Below are positions 10,801 through 22,215 of a DNA stretch of 64,000 bases, piece by piece. This DNA is from Hexactinellida sp. DTS-2022. Lineage: Eukaryota > Porifera > Hexactinellida. The notes below the pieces were generated by a model, which had not been told where the DNA came from, made no database searches, and saw only the letters and a program-made list of their open reading frames with translations. Numbering within the stretch: position 1 is the stretch's first letter; the number at the start of each line of letters is the position of its first letter. Location of the stretch: NCBI GenBank assembly GCA_028753945.1, contig JAPNXP010000004.1:2542001-2606000 (forward strand), read 5' to 3'. The position numbers were made by a program, and so were the translations under genes.

Positions 10801-11263
10801 AAGGAGTTAAACTAAGTCAGCTGCATAGTATAAATACTGAGGTTTCGGGAAAATGAGCAATTGTAATATAGTTTCTATCATGATTCTGATTCAAGCTAGA
10901 TCAATTACTTATGCGATTCTGATTCACTTTATAAGGTAAGTGTAAATTTAAAAATTAATGAGATTGTTGAAACCAACTTACGCGATGGCCTAACTAAACC
11001 ATTGGAGATAGAGATTATAAATTTAGACAGGGGATAGAGAATTTCCTGGAGATGATCACATCTAAGCCTGAATTCTCAATTTGTCTTTGTTCGTCAGTTA
11101 TATCGAAATTTGTGTTCTGGTCTAGTGACTCTTTGATAATTTGAATTAGTAATTGAAAATATAGAGCTAGTATTCTCCTAAGGATGTTCTTCTATATATC
11201 AAGTAAATGAATATCTCGCTAATCAATTCTCCGTTATATTAACGGTTTTTTACGTAAATCAGC
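10801..11263. other. Unassigned AT-rich sequence
   Basis: No supported feature. Confidence 0.4.
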
Positions 11264-11535
11264 AAATCTTCTCCATATTGTAATTACTCTTATGGTAGAC
11301 TGAATACTATAGAATATATTACATAACTATACTGCTCGATAATGACTGTTATTTGATGGTTATAGCTTCAAAGTGAATTTGTGTTAAATAGTGCAATGAA
11401 AATCTTCTCCATATTGTAATTACTCTTATGGTAGACTGAATACTATAGAATATATTACATAACTATACTGCTCGATAATGACTGTTATTTGATGGTTATA
11501 GCTTCAAAGTGAATTTGTGTTACATAGTGCAATGA
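11264..11535. repeat. 136-bp tandem duplication
   Basis: 11264-11399 is repeated immediately at 11400-11535 with only one or two differences (TAAATA versus TACATA near the end), so the duplication is recent. Non-coding. Confidence 0.95.
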
Positions 11536-11779
11536 AAACACTTGGAACATTTTACAGTTGATGATGATGATGTCAATTCTACTATTCAAAATTGTAAAGT
11601 AAACACTTCACTTATTCCTATTTCCATTTGTAATAGTTAATCCTACTTTATTAATTATTGATTTGAAATCTTCACAATTCAAACATATTAATAAAACTAA
11701 GAAAAATGTAATTTAAATATTGAATTATCAATAACGTTGAATATTACGTAAATTCAATTCCAAAAGAATCAACAGTATA

Positions 11780-12157
11780 CTACAAATATAATTGAATAAA
11801 TATAAATTTAATTTCGTACTTAAGTAGTAGGTATACTTAGTTAAGTATGTACTTAAGTACAACAATATTTCTTAGTGAATACGACTTAAGTATGTAATTA
11901 ACTAAGTACGTACTTAGTACTTAAGTATATACAGTAGAACCTCGTTAGTACGAACACACTTAATACGAATTTCCGGATAAGACGAACAAACAAATACACA
12001 AAATCAAGTCCCTACAATGGCTATTGAATGGGTATTACCCGGTTAATACGAACTCCGGATAAACCGAACAAATTTCTACCGTCCGTTGGTGTTCGTATTA
12101 ACGAGGTTCCACTGTACTTAGTACTTAAGTACTAAGTAATCTAGTGAATACGGGCCC
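11780..12157 (-). mobile_element. Arm of a foldback element built of AAGTACTTAAG words
   Basis: Matches, inverted, the left arm of the foldback element at 33949-34553: both contain AATTTCGTACTTAAGTA, GTACAACAATATTTCTTAGT and an outer end TAGTGAATACGGGCCC. Only one arm is recognisable here. A pogo-like MITE has inserted into it at a TA. Confidence 0.75.
11932..12115. mobile_element. pogo/Tigger-like MITE, TA target
   Basis: 184 bp, TIRs CAGTAGAACCTCGTTAGTAC and (inverted) CAGTGGAACCTCGTTAATAC, flanked by TA dinucleotides (11930-11931, 12116-12117). The CAGTRGAACCTCGTTA terminus is typical of the pogo/Tigger group of Tc1-mariner elements. Non-coding. Confidence 0.93.
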
Positions 12158-12173
12158 AGGTATACATGTATCA

Positions 12174-14265
12174 GTGGCGTAGCCACGGGGGGCAAGGAGG
12201 GCTCCCGACTTTAGTGGTGTTCCTAATTAAACCAAATACTGGGATCCCGAATTAATTCTGATTTGTCACTAAATTAATTATCTATTATAATATGCATTGG
12301 TAATCCAAAATAGTTTTATTAGAATATTAGAATATACATGTATATTTATCAAATGTAGAGATTAATAAGATTTAACTGCATCGAATTTGAGTCTAGAGAT
12401 CCATGTGAAGATCCCCCTAAAGATCACATATTATTTAAGCATTATGTTAGTCATGGTCCTTTACAACCTCTTTCAGGACATTCAAAACATGAAGGAAGAT
12501 GTTTCCGAATTGAATGGTATTCTATATTCAAATAGTTAGAATATAGCTTACGTATGCAAAGAGCATTGTCTGCTTCACTCTTTAGTGGGTATGCAGACAA
12601 GGCAATTTCAGAAACCATTTTCAACAATTGGAAAAAGCTTTAGAAAAAGTACTTGGATTTAATTCACATGAACATAGAAAACTCACTCTGATTCTGAAAG
12701 CTCATATTTAGCTTTCATGTCTCTAAGCCGATTTCATTCTGAATTTGTGGACTAAGATACATTTGATTCTTACTTGAGGTTGTTAAGTGCTCATTCAGGA
12801 CATCATCTCCATTCTTTGCCAAAAAATGTACAAATTGTATACATACACCTCTATTATTTGAGTTAATACTTTCATCATGACCACGAAAAGGTAACGATAG
12901 CTTCCCTAAAAGCTTCACAATACTAAATAACTTTCCGATCCTTTTTCTGTTTCGTATAATAGCGAGTGATCGATTTGTTTGTTGTTGAGCAATTTCATTT
13001 GATAGTAGTTTATCAATGATTTGATTATTGGGAATTAAATCAGAAGAAAAATTGTTGGTTAGATTAAAGAGGCTGGTATTGTTGTACTGTTGATGGATGT
13101 AACAACTGATGTATCCCATAAAGAACAGCATACTATCATTGTCAGATATGTGAACCCTTAAAATGGCAAGATTTGTGAGAGTTTTGTTGCTTTATTAGAA
13201 ATCCTATTACTACGGGAGAAGAAATCACAAATATTATAATAAAAACACTTGAAATACAAGTTGAAGACATAGTTGGCCAAGGCTATGACGGTGGAAGCAA
13301 CATGTCCGGGAATCGCAAAGGTGTACAAGCAAGAATTCGCGAGTTAAATCCACTAGCATTATTCACTCATTGTTATTCCCATAGGCTGAATCGAGTGTTT
13401 GTGAATTCTGTTTGTAATCATAGAAACATTGAAGCAAGTAAATTATTCGGAATAGTGGAATTAATATACACATTTATTGAAGGTAGTGAGCAACGACATG
13501 GTTTTTTCATTGAGAGACAGAGAGAGATACAACCTGATCAACGTACTTTACATTTAATTGGTCTATCCGATACAAGGTGGATTTGCAGGGCGTATTCATG
13601 TCAACAATTACTAAATGAAGTTGTATTCAAATCAGTTTTGGATACAATTGAACATGTTTGTGCAACTACTACATATGGTAATTCTAGAGGTACAGCTACT
13701 GGCCTTTTAGCGAGTTAATCTACTTTAAACTTTGTAATTTATCTTGTAACTGTTACTCCTATCCTTTCAGCCATCAAGATAATCAGTGAAACATTGCAGA
13801 GTTGTCAAATAGACCTATTAACGGCAAACAAACAGATCCATGTTTTAAAAATTGAACTACATAGATTACGCACTGAAAGCGTGTGGTTGGATGCGTTTAG
13901 TAAAGCAGAGAATTTCGCGATCAAGTTAGGCCTCAATACTGAATTTAGCACTCAACGTTCAAGAAGAGTTTCTTGCAGAGTTGATATTAATCCTTCTACA
14001 TGAATAATATTTTCAGCCAAAGATATTTGAGAGTACACTTTTACGAAGCATTGGTCGATAGTCTGATTTCTGAGATCAGACTATCGACCATTCTCGCTTT
14101 CCTTGACCATTCTCGCTTTCCAGTCTCGCTTTCCCAATCAATTAATTAATTTTGCATTTTTGGATCCAAGGTATTTTGAAGCTAATGACGCAGAGGAAAA
14201 TCTTCAAAAACTTGTACATCAATACAAAAAAATATCTCCTGACCGTTTTATAGCTGGATACGAGT
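12174..14265 (+). pseudogene. hAT transposase remnant (TTF finger/DUF4371 type) with internal inversion
   Basis: The left end reads CAGTGGCGTAGCCACGGGGG, a common hAT terminus; no matching right end was found. Coding blocks: FRIEWYSIFK.LEYS and NNWKK (12500-12640, TTF-type finger region), FNSHEHRKLTLI (12655-12695). Then, on the opposite strand (13070 down to 12715), come IAQQQTNRSLAIIRNRKRIG, LPFRGHDESINSNNRG and YLSPQIQNEIGLE. Plus strand resumes with LLMDVTTDVSHKEQHTII (13090-13145), VGQGYDGGSNMSGNRKGVQ (13270-13325), LFTHCYSHRLNRV (about 13360-13400), LIGLSDTRW (about 13555-13580), LASVSTLNFVIYL-like codons (13705-13750), LWLDAFSKAENFAIKLG-like (13885-13935) and FLDPRYFEANDAEENLQKL (14155-14210). 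The C-terminal dimerisation block is absent. Non-functional. Confidence 0.85.
14053..14089. repeat. Perfect 15-bp hairpin
   Basis: GGTCGATAGTCTGAT, 7-base loop, ATCAGACTATCGACC, followed by two copies of GACCATTCTCGCTTTCC (14086-14121). It sits within the decayed hAT C-terminal region. Confidence 0.9.
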
Positions 14266-14269
14266 AATA

Positions 14270-15147
14270 TAATATAATGGTAATTAGGATATTGTCTATG
14301 TTTAGTATAATAAATAATGTTAATTTTAGCAACTATGACGGCACAAAATAAGTGATGTTCCCAAATTGAATATTGGTGAATATATTTCACCTTTCCGAAG
14401 CTCGGAAGTGCTGTGGATAGGCTAACATCAAAATCGACGCGGGTGTTGTTATAATATGTAACAAAGCCACCTAAGAAGCGATGCGACACTATAACATAAA
14501 CATTATTATCAAATACATAAAGTATTATATTGGTAGTTTATCGTTTTAGGTCAGGGGTTTCATACAGGGGTATGAGAACGAGGATCCCCCCCCCCCTAAA
14601 TTGTCTCTAATTAACCAAAATACTTCCCTCCCAGTATGTAATAGAGTTTCTTAATTAGTAATGAGCAAGTATAAATTGGTACTAAATAATATATGTTAGA
14701 AATTTAGAATACAATGCGCCGGTTTTGTTTCTTAAAGATATCTAAATAGCTTCGAAATCAATATCAACCAGATTTGGTCAATTAATATTATTCCTAATTA
14801 TTCGGGGCATACTCGAACACTGCAAAATAACTCTACTAATTCTTTTGCAGCACATGTCTCACACCTTGTACTGTCATCTTTACATACAAAGTGGCATTTG
14901 TATGCCAAATAGGCTCACTCATAGCTTACTATATAAAGGCCATTTCACTGCTTTGGACCAGGGATAAGATAAAGACGGGTTTCATTCTTCTAACTGAACC
15001 ATTACTTGATTAATATTAGACTCATTATATCAACTCACATATAAAAGTAGTGTATATGGTATATAATTGTCTCCCAACATAAATTCAAGCTAAAGTATAT
15101 TATTACATGCAAACTATATAGTAGAATTATGAAAACTAAGTAATTAT
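14270..15147. other. Unassigned; contains a poly-C-rich transposon scrap
   Basis: A GGGGTATGAGAACGAGG...CCCCCCCCCC stretch at about 14560-14602 resembles the C-rich subterminal part of hAT elements. Nothing else recognised. Confidence 0.4.
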
Positions 15148-16493
15148 TTAGAGGAATTTGCTATGTGTTTCTTTGGGGCAGGTGGTAGGAACATCAAGGT
15201 TCTTTGCAATGTTGTTGTTAAGTAACAATTGGGTACTGTTGTTAAAATTTAAAGTAAGAAACTGATTTTCCTTCTGTACCAAGCAATCTATACACTCATC
15301 AACGAAGTCTTCGCTAATTTCACTATCGAGTTTTAGGAGAGGGAGTTGTTCGAATCCGATTGAAAACATCATAGTAAACAATTTTCAAGGTGTAAACACC
15401 ACATTTAGCACGTAATTGGAAGGGCCATTTTAAGCAGCCACGATCAAAAATGCCAATCATGGCAAAAGTTAAATCCGTGGATTCAATTTCCATTCAATTC
15501 CATTAATTTTAAGAGTGTACTGAACAACAATCGGGTACAAATCTGAGATTTTAGACAAATACCTTAATAAGAAAGGCAGCATATCCTCCGATAAAAGCTA
15601 AAGGTTGTCTTGTGTAAAAATTCAGGAAAAAGTTCAAAAGAGTGGCCACACACACATAATGTGTGAAGTCAAAAATTCTCAGGATAGCTGCGATGAAGAT
15701 CATCTTCATGGGTTTAGAAGCTGCTGATAAATTCCATAAACGAATCTATCTTTATGGACATAATCTTTTCTATTAAACAACTTGAAATATTATACTGTTT
15801 AAGTGCCCTCTCATTTTCCAGGACTTGACAAACAAATACATTGTAGTTTTACATTTGTTTGTATAATCCAAAATGGTATTCAATAAGATCAAATTGTATA
15901 AATGATTACAATACTTAGGCATAGGCTACTATACTCAGGCCTGACAGTAAAACACCATGGATTAAAAAGAAGTCATATTTAAAATAACATAAAACTGTGT
16001 GACAGGTAACTAGTTCTAGATTTAAACATTATTCTACTGATAACAATCGGTATTCTACAATTAATAAAGGAAATAAACATAGTAAACCAATAATCAACAG
16101 ATATTTTCGCCACACAGAGACAATACACTACGAATATACTACTTGACACGAATCGGTAATTAACATATTTATGAACATTAAACTTCTTTACTTCACGGCT
16201 ATCCTCTAGTGAAGCTACTTGTGAGTTAAAATTCTTAACTAAGTTACTGATAAGGCAGTTTGAAGCCAATAAAACTAATTTCCGTAACACTTCCCAACCA
16301 TCAGAATTGCAAAGCAAGCATCTGTTACGCCATGTTTCGCTTGATGTATCTTCAACGGATCTAATTGACAACTATTAGAATCGCGCGAGGTTTTCGGCAG
16401 ACAAACTGTGTCCAGATATCGACATCCTGTTTCTATGTTATTAGAACCCGCCAAACAGTGATGATATAATCTAAGACTGGATCTGATGGCCAC
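15148..16493 (-). other. Possible multi-exon gene of unknown function
   Basis: Several leftward open segments look protein-like but cannot be joined with certainty. 16493-16275 is open for 72 codons. 16371-15979 is open for 130 codons and contains SSETWRNRCLLCNSDGWEVL and a hydrophobic stretch. About 15710-15573 encodes KPMKMIFIAAILRIFDF, LLNFFLNFYTRQPLAFIG and GGYAAFLIK, then AAG|GTATTTGT, a plausible splice donor; this is a probable membrane segment. 15381-15148 is open for 77 codons (acidic, Asn-rich) and ends in TAA. I do not recognise the family. It could be a host gene exon set or an unrecognised element. Confidence 0.25.
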
Positions 16494-17275
16494 TTCAAAG
16501 AACCCCGGTCCAAGATTTCAATAAGCTTGTATTTTATAGATTCCTCTGGATCGAATAACAGCGGCAGTATTCACTAAGAACTTAAGATCGAACTTAAGAT
16601 CGATCTTAGTGCTTAATAAGTTCGACCTTAAGTCGTATTCAATAAGATCGGTATTCACTAGATTTAAGTTCGATCTTAAGGCCGAACTTAATACTGAACT
16701 TTAAGCAACTTAGAGAGCTTAAGTATTGTATTTGATTCGATTTTCACTAATACTTCATAAACGTTGTTCAAACTTACTTCTATCGAACATTTAATCTACC
16801 TCGATTGATATTAGACTTCAAATAATCTTTAAATATTTCGTCTTTGTTCCTAATAATTTGACATTAATTGCCTCACCAGTTGCTCAAAATAAAAATAAAG
16901 AAATATATATTTTTAGTAGATCAATAATAAATAAACACTTGCCATAACTAAATTATACATTAGTTTTGTATTTAATTAGGATAATGCTCTATTTTAATCA
17001 TATTTACCGTAAAGCATAGCCTACTCTATACAAGGCCTAACAGTAACCTTGAAATTATGGACTAGGGATGCACTAATAGATGGTAATATTTAACCAACCA
17101 CAATGTTTTAACCCATATTTCTATCTATAATGAACCACATTTTTTTGTTACAACTACCCCACTAAATACAAAGTATTAATTTTTACTGATTATTAGCCTC
17201 TCTTTTTGTATATTTTGTCATTTTCTTGTCCACTTCTGTTCCTATTCACTTATAACCATTAGATTCGTTTAAATT

Positions 17276-17851
17276 ATGCCCAGCAGTTGCTCAGCCCCCG
17301 GAAGCAGAAGTAACCACAGCCCAGATGATAGAGTTCCTATATTCAGGATGCCTGAACATCCCCCAGAACTCAGACAAGCTTGGATACGGGCTCTTCACCG
17401 AGAGGATATTGATGACCTCAAGGTAGCCAACGTATGCGTGAAGCATTTTCGAGAAGAAGATGTCGAAGTTTCACACAAGGTTCCCAATGGAGACGGAACT
17501 TTCAATGAAATGCCTCCTATAAAGCCCAAGTTGAGAGACGGCGCAGTTCCCTGCTTGCTTCCTGGTTGTCCATCCTACTATTCTTCAACCACAACAACCA
17601 AACGGACTCGCTTGTCGCATGACGCAAAAGAAGAAGAATTGATGAATCAGACAATACAGCTTAGCTTACTATCTGAGAGTGAGGAGAAACATAAGTACAT
17701 CATCAGAAATTTACAGGATCTAAAAGCTAAGTTAATCTTGATTGCATTACCTGATAATTGGTTAGTATGGCATCCTGATAATCATAATACCAGGTTCATT
17801 GAACCCAACATGGTGATAGGACTGTTTCTGTCGATTTATATCTGGAAGTAA
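17276..17851 (+). CDS. THAP-domain N-terminus of P-element transposase
   Basis: 191 codons from ATG. THAP zinc-binding domain at residues about 5-90: C5, then VPIFRMPEHPPELRQAWIRA with the conserved Trp, VCVKHF (CxxH), and AVPCLLPGCPSYY in place of the usual AVPTIF. The second zinc cysteine of the C-x4-C pair is Ser (CSAPGSRSN, expected CSAPGCRSN), so zinc binding is probably lost. A coiled region and LPDNWLVWHPDN follow. The frame is lost at 17851, although homologous sequence continues (17874-19560). The domain would bind the element's own terminal DNA. A homologous copy, also frameshifted, lies at 24500-24730 on the minus strand. Confidence 0.85.
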   Translation: MPSSCSAPGSRSNHSPDDRVPIFRMPEHPPELRQAWIRALHREDIDDLKVANVCVKHFREEDVEVSHKVPNGDGTFNEMPPIKPKLRDGAVPCLLPGCPSYYSSTTTTKRTRLSHDAKEEELMNQTIQLSLLSESEEKHKYIIRNLQDLKAKLILIALPDNWLVWHPDNHNTRFIEPNMVIGLFLSIYIWK

Positions 17852-19565
17852 ATATTTATTTATCTGTATCCGCCTAGTTCCTTGGACAAAGTATTCCCCT
17901 TTCGGTAAATTCAATTAATGATATTCGACAAATTGAATCTATACTGCATGAAATCTCCTTAAAATCTGTCTCTGATTCTAGTTGTAACTCACATTTATAC
18001 CACATTCCCATTGCCAAAGAAAATATAAATATTGTTATTAATGATTTAGCGCGTATCGACGGACCTACATACAATTCTTCAGATTTAGCTAAGCTTCAAT
18101 TTATCCTCTGTCAATTAGATAATACATTTATTCCTAAAAACAGGCGAAAATACAATAGAATTAACAAATTATGTCCATTAAGACTCATCTAATTTCTCCA
18201 GCTTGTTATATCTATCTTCAGGGTTTAGAATGTATTACTCTACCACATGTCCATAAACTAGATAAGTTGTATTCTTCCTTCGGTATTGAAAATGATTTTT
18301 GCACTTATCTCACCCAGGCTACATGTTGCTTTAGTTCCGAGGAAAAAATGTAATCATTCAAATGGATGCAATCTATGTGCAATCTGATATTGCTTATAAA
18401 GGGGGAAATATTTGCACCAAATTTGAACCCTGAGATCCGACCAGATGTGTATTCGAGATTATGATGCCTAGTTTGCATAGCAAATGGTCTTGTATTACCC
18501 GTTTGTTACCATGTGCATCTATCTCAGCTAAAAAATCTTTCCCACTATCAAATCTTGTATCATCTATAATGAGTATTGTGGTTTAAAGGTCCAAAAAATT
18601 TCTACCGATAACTACCCATTGAATGTAAACTTTTTAAATTGTTTTCTCCTAGTGGAAAGCTGGAAACTAGAGTACCCCACCCTTTTGATGAAAATAGACC
18701 TCTCTCCCTTACATTTGATTTTGTCCATATATTGAAAAGTATATGCAATAATTGGCTAAATCAGAAAATTTTGATAAAACAGTTCTGAGAGTTGTTAGCG
18801 AACTTACACTATCTGTCTTGAAATCCAAAATGAAAGTCGTTGTCCGGAGTATCGTAATAATACATCTATATTCGTAAGTATTCTTATTACTCTTTGGAAA
18901 ATATTCAATATCAATACGCCGTTCAAAGGGACCCGTTTAAATGATAGCCTCTCAAGACCGTTGATCTTAAACGATGGACGATTTTTATTTTTGACACGAT
19001 TAGTATTTTGGCTAGATGCTTGGCAGGATTTACCTGACAAAACGGGTAAATTGAGTAAGCTAACTTATACTAGTTTTAGACACGCCTGTACTGCCTTACC
19101 ACTTATAACTAATCATCTGACTGAATATTGTGGCTTTTCTTACGTATTATCATCCTTTTTGCAAACTGACCCGTTGGATTAACATTTTGGACTCTACTGT
19201 ATGATGTCGGGTTCGAATTACTATATTTCTTAACTTCAGATTCTTGAAACCGAGCGTCGTCTTAAACTTTATAGTATATTAAACATGTTTGCAGACCAAC
19301 AAGACGCTTACCAAACGGTTCAGACATTTGTAAAGTCTTTTTCTACCCCCTCCCCCTGATACATCTAGTGATGATGGAATAGCTGTAATGCCTTTTCTTG
19401 ATGAAATTGGCGATCCATCATCCATTGAATGCTCTCAACAAATCCTTCAGTCGTTAGCTTTTATCGCAGGTTATATGGTCCATAAGTTCTTAAAAAAATC
19501 TCCGGACTTATGATAACTTATGATAAAGAATTTGTTTTTGATGTTGAATCACATACTGAGTTTAA
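17852..19565 (+). pseudogene. Remaining P-element transposase (copy B), frameshifted
   Basis: RNase H-like and C-terminal parts in several frames: DGPTYNSSDLAKLQFILCQL (about 18060-18115), KTHLISPACYIYLQGLECIT (18174-18235), KLDKLYSSFGIEND (18258-18300), LFKLFSPSGKLETRVPHPFD (about 18630-18690), DFVHILKSICNNWLNQK (18718-18768), INTPFKGTRLNDSLSRPL (about 18910-18965), WQDLPDKTGKLSKLTYTSFR (19021-19080), YVLSSFLQTDPLD then HFGLYCMMSGSNYYIS (19141-19230), and AFIAGYMVHKFLKKSPDL (about 19455-19510). These match known P/THAP9 block order. Many stops and shifts. Confidence 0.82.
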
Positions 19566-20285
19566 GGTTAAATTACCCCACGGGAATGAAATCTCTTGTA
19601 TTAATCTGTAATTGTTAGAAATAGATCAAGGTACGATACAAAGCAATAAACAAAAAAGAAAATGTCTCAATATATTATACTTTTTATTTTTTGTCGGTTT
19701 CAATATTTGGCTAATACAAATCTCCCATAGGGCGATTTCAAAAAGTGGTGGTCGATATTATAGTGTAATTTGGCAATGCGGCCATCAATGTTTGTTATCA
19801 GAATCAATATTGAAAGATTATAAGCGTACGGAGTTGGTAGTCGGTTTACATTTTTGAATTATGACTCTGAAATTATTTTTCAAACATTTTATCAAATATC
19901 TCATAAAAAACATGACCTTTTTAATGATTTCTTTAGTTCAAAAGGTCGCAACTTTTTTTATTTAGGTCAAATCAAAATTCTAAACCAGTCACCTACAGCA
20001 TATAACGATGATCTATGTGATATATCGCACATAATATGTCTTTAGCTAATAATGATCTTGAGATCGACACACTTATCAGGTGGAGTCTGAAGAAATCCCC
20101 CTATGAGACTTTTGTATTACCATAAAACTGCACGCCCCATAAAATCGAATTTATTCAAAATAATTCGATTTCGTTTTCAGTTTCGATATATCTATAATGT
20201 CTTCTATTATATATGTGAAAATTAAACATCTTACTTCAAAACGAAATTTATGTGTTTTTTTACATGAATCTGCCGTAATTTAACC
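19566..20285 (+). mobile_element. TTAA-flanked MITE family 2, copy 1
   Basis: 720 bp, TIR GGTTAAATTACCCCA and (inverted) GGTTAAATTACGGCA, flanked by TTAA (19562-19565, 20286-20289). An inner pair of inverted segments (CAAATCTCCCATAGGGCGAT and its partner near 20095-20125) folds back on itself. Same family as 53367-54079 and the truncated 26216-26772. Inserted in the 3' part of P copy B. Confidence 0.9.
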
Positions 20286-20431
20286 TTAAGCTTATACAAT
20301 TAACAGATCGGGGAAGACTTAAGTATCGGTCTGAGCCGTTCTTACTTCAGTTATAACTTTATGGAAGATAATGATTGCAATAGAAAACAATAATCAGCTG
20401 TTGACTTTGCTTGTAGACTGTCCTTCTAGAT

Positions 20432-20729
20432 CAGCGATTCCCAACCTTTTTCAACCGTGGACCCCCTATAGTCATTCTGTGGACCCCCTCCCATTGACCG
20501 TAATACATCCTGTGGACCCCTTACAGCCATCCGTGGACCCCTAAGGGGTCCATGGACCCCAGGTTGGGAACCACTGTTCTAGATCAGCGATTCCCAACCT
20601 TTTTCAACCGTGGACCCCCTATAGTCATTCTGTGGACCCCCTCCCATTGACCGTAATACATCCTGTGGACCCCCTACAGCCATCCGTGGACCCCTAAGGG
20701 GTCCATGGACCCCAGGTTGGGAACCACTG
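20432..20729. mobile_element. Two hAT MITEs in tandem sharing TSDs
   Basis: Two nearly identical 145-bp elements (20432-20576, 20585-20729) starting CAGCGATTCCCAACC and ending GGTTGGGAACCACTG. They are arranged TTCTAGAT-element-TTCTAGAT-element-TTCTAGAT (20424-20431, 20577-20584, 20730-20737). Between the termini are three TGTGGACCCC-type repeats. The CAGYGRTTCCCAACC terminus and 8-bp TSD are hAT features. Confidence 0.97.
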
Positions 20730-21069
20730 TTCTAGATGGTTATTAGTAGAACTCGCCTTGATATACATGGAAAATGATGATCATACCTATTGCTATCTGG
20801 AAATCAAATTGTATTAATTTCGATGTGTACAGTTGGAGTATTTTGACCAAGTTAATCTTTGCTGCTGCAATTTTTTTCTTGGCAATAAAATTAAAAACTA
20901 CAACTCCTCTGTGCTTCAAATAGGTATCGATAAACGTAAATTGAAAAAATTATCATGAATTATTGTTTATCATTACATATTATTTATTGTTGTTAGTACT
21001 TAATTTCTTGATATTTGCATCTTAGATTTCGCGCTATGAAGTATACTTAATTGGCAAGTGATGTGAATT

Positions 21070-21093
21070 TGAGAGAGAGAGAGAGAGAGAGAG
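21070..21093. repeat. (GA)n microsatellite
   Basis: Uninterrupted GA run of about 12 units inside P copy B. Confidence 0.95.
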
Positions 21094-21524
21094 GAGTTCC
21101 AAGACAAGTTGTGTTTCGTATATGTGTTGTGTATTACAGTAGTTTAAATGTTCGTATTTTGTATGTAGGTTGACTTATTATAATTAAATATATTAATTCC
21201 AAATATATGTATGGGTATATTTTTCACGGATATACTGGGTTGGGAAATATTTGACTTGAGATGCACTTAAGTGCTTTTATGTTCACTGCCATAGGATTAT
21301 TCTATTCCTAAAGTCCATCTATTACCGCATCCATGGTACATCTACTGTTAGGCCTTATATAGAGTAGGCTATGCGTAAAGTTATTTTAAGTTCGGTATTA
21401 AGATAGATCTTAATTCTTAGTGAATAGCTCTAAGTTCGGTCTTAAGATCGATCTTAACAAAGATCGATATATTAAGAACTAAGACTGATCTTAGTACTTA
21501 AGTTTTTAGTGAATACAGCCGCTG

Positions 21525-22212
21525 ATCTCTGTCAGCGGTTAGGAAATCTAAACAGAGTCGGTAATTCTGAAACTTCTGTCTGAAACTGTGTAACTTTGAA
21601 AGAAATGGATTTAGATCGGTATGAGAATCATTGGCGGATTCGTCTGAAGTGAATGATTTTAAGAAAGATTTTAAATAACATTCTCTACAAGGCTGTTGTG
21701 TAAATAGCTTCAGGGTGCTAGAGACTTTGAGTCGGCGTTCTGTTTCGAGAATTTAACTATAGGAAATATGATAATTTGAGCCAGACATCATTCTATACAA
21801 TCAAAAGTGGTGTTCTAGCGGATCTATTTGTAAGAAATAAGTAAATGCGTGGGAAAATCCACATTGATAAGTTAAATGGTTGACTAGAATCGGCAGCGCT
21901 TCACAAGTATGTTTGAAGGAAGTGAAAGTCTGTGGACTCAATTTGCCATGTTTCCTGGTAATAATCTCCAGGTAGTGAGGCAGTTAACAATGCAATTAAT
22001 GAGCTCAAATCTAGAATCATTAAAGACTAGTTGTTTGGAATATTCGTCATTCAAACGTTTGTCTTTGTTCGGCAGATTAACGTTAAACAATTTCCAGAAC
22101 ATAATAATGATATCAATGAATTCAGCGGTATGGTTTTTGAAACGTTGAGGCGAGGTTTATTTGCAAATCTTGAGGGCTGCGCTGGTAGAGTCATCGAAAA
22201 TGCGGAGAGCTA
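21525..22212. other. Unassigned sequence right of P copy B
   Basis: Has short open stretches (for example 21909-22148) without recognisable similarity. No feature claimed. Confidence 0.4.
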
Positions 22213-22215
22213 AAT

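Larger units (their letters stand above)
16559..21524 (+). mobile_element. P element with long inverted arms (copy B, most complete)
   Basis: 4,966 bp. Left end CAGCGGCAGTATTCACTAAG, right end (inverted) CAGCGGCTGTATTCACTAAA. Inside the ends both arms consist of GATCTTAAG/AACTTAAG palindromic words, and further in they share CATAGCCTACTCTATAYAAG and GGCCTAACAGTA (about 17018-17050 and inverted at about 21340-21375), proving they are arms of one element. A THAP gene and P-type transposase remnants lie between them. No clear 8-bp TSD. Later insertions: a TTAA element at 19566-20285 and a duplicated hAT MITE at 20432-20729. Confidence 0.87.

Noticed and set aside
19854-20045. Small open frame in the TTAA element at 19566
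   Set aside because: Not open in the other two copies of the same family.
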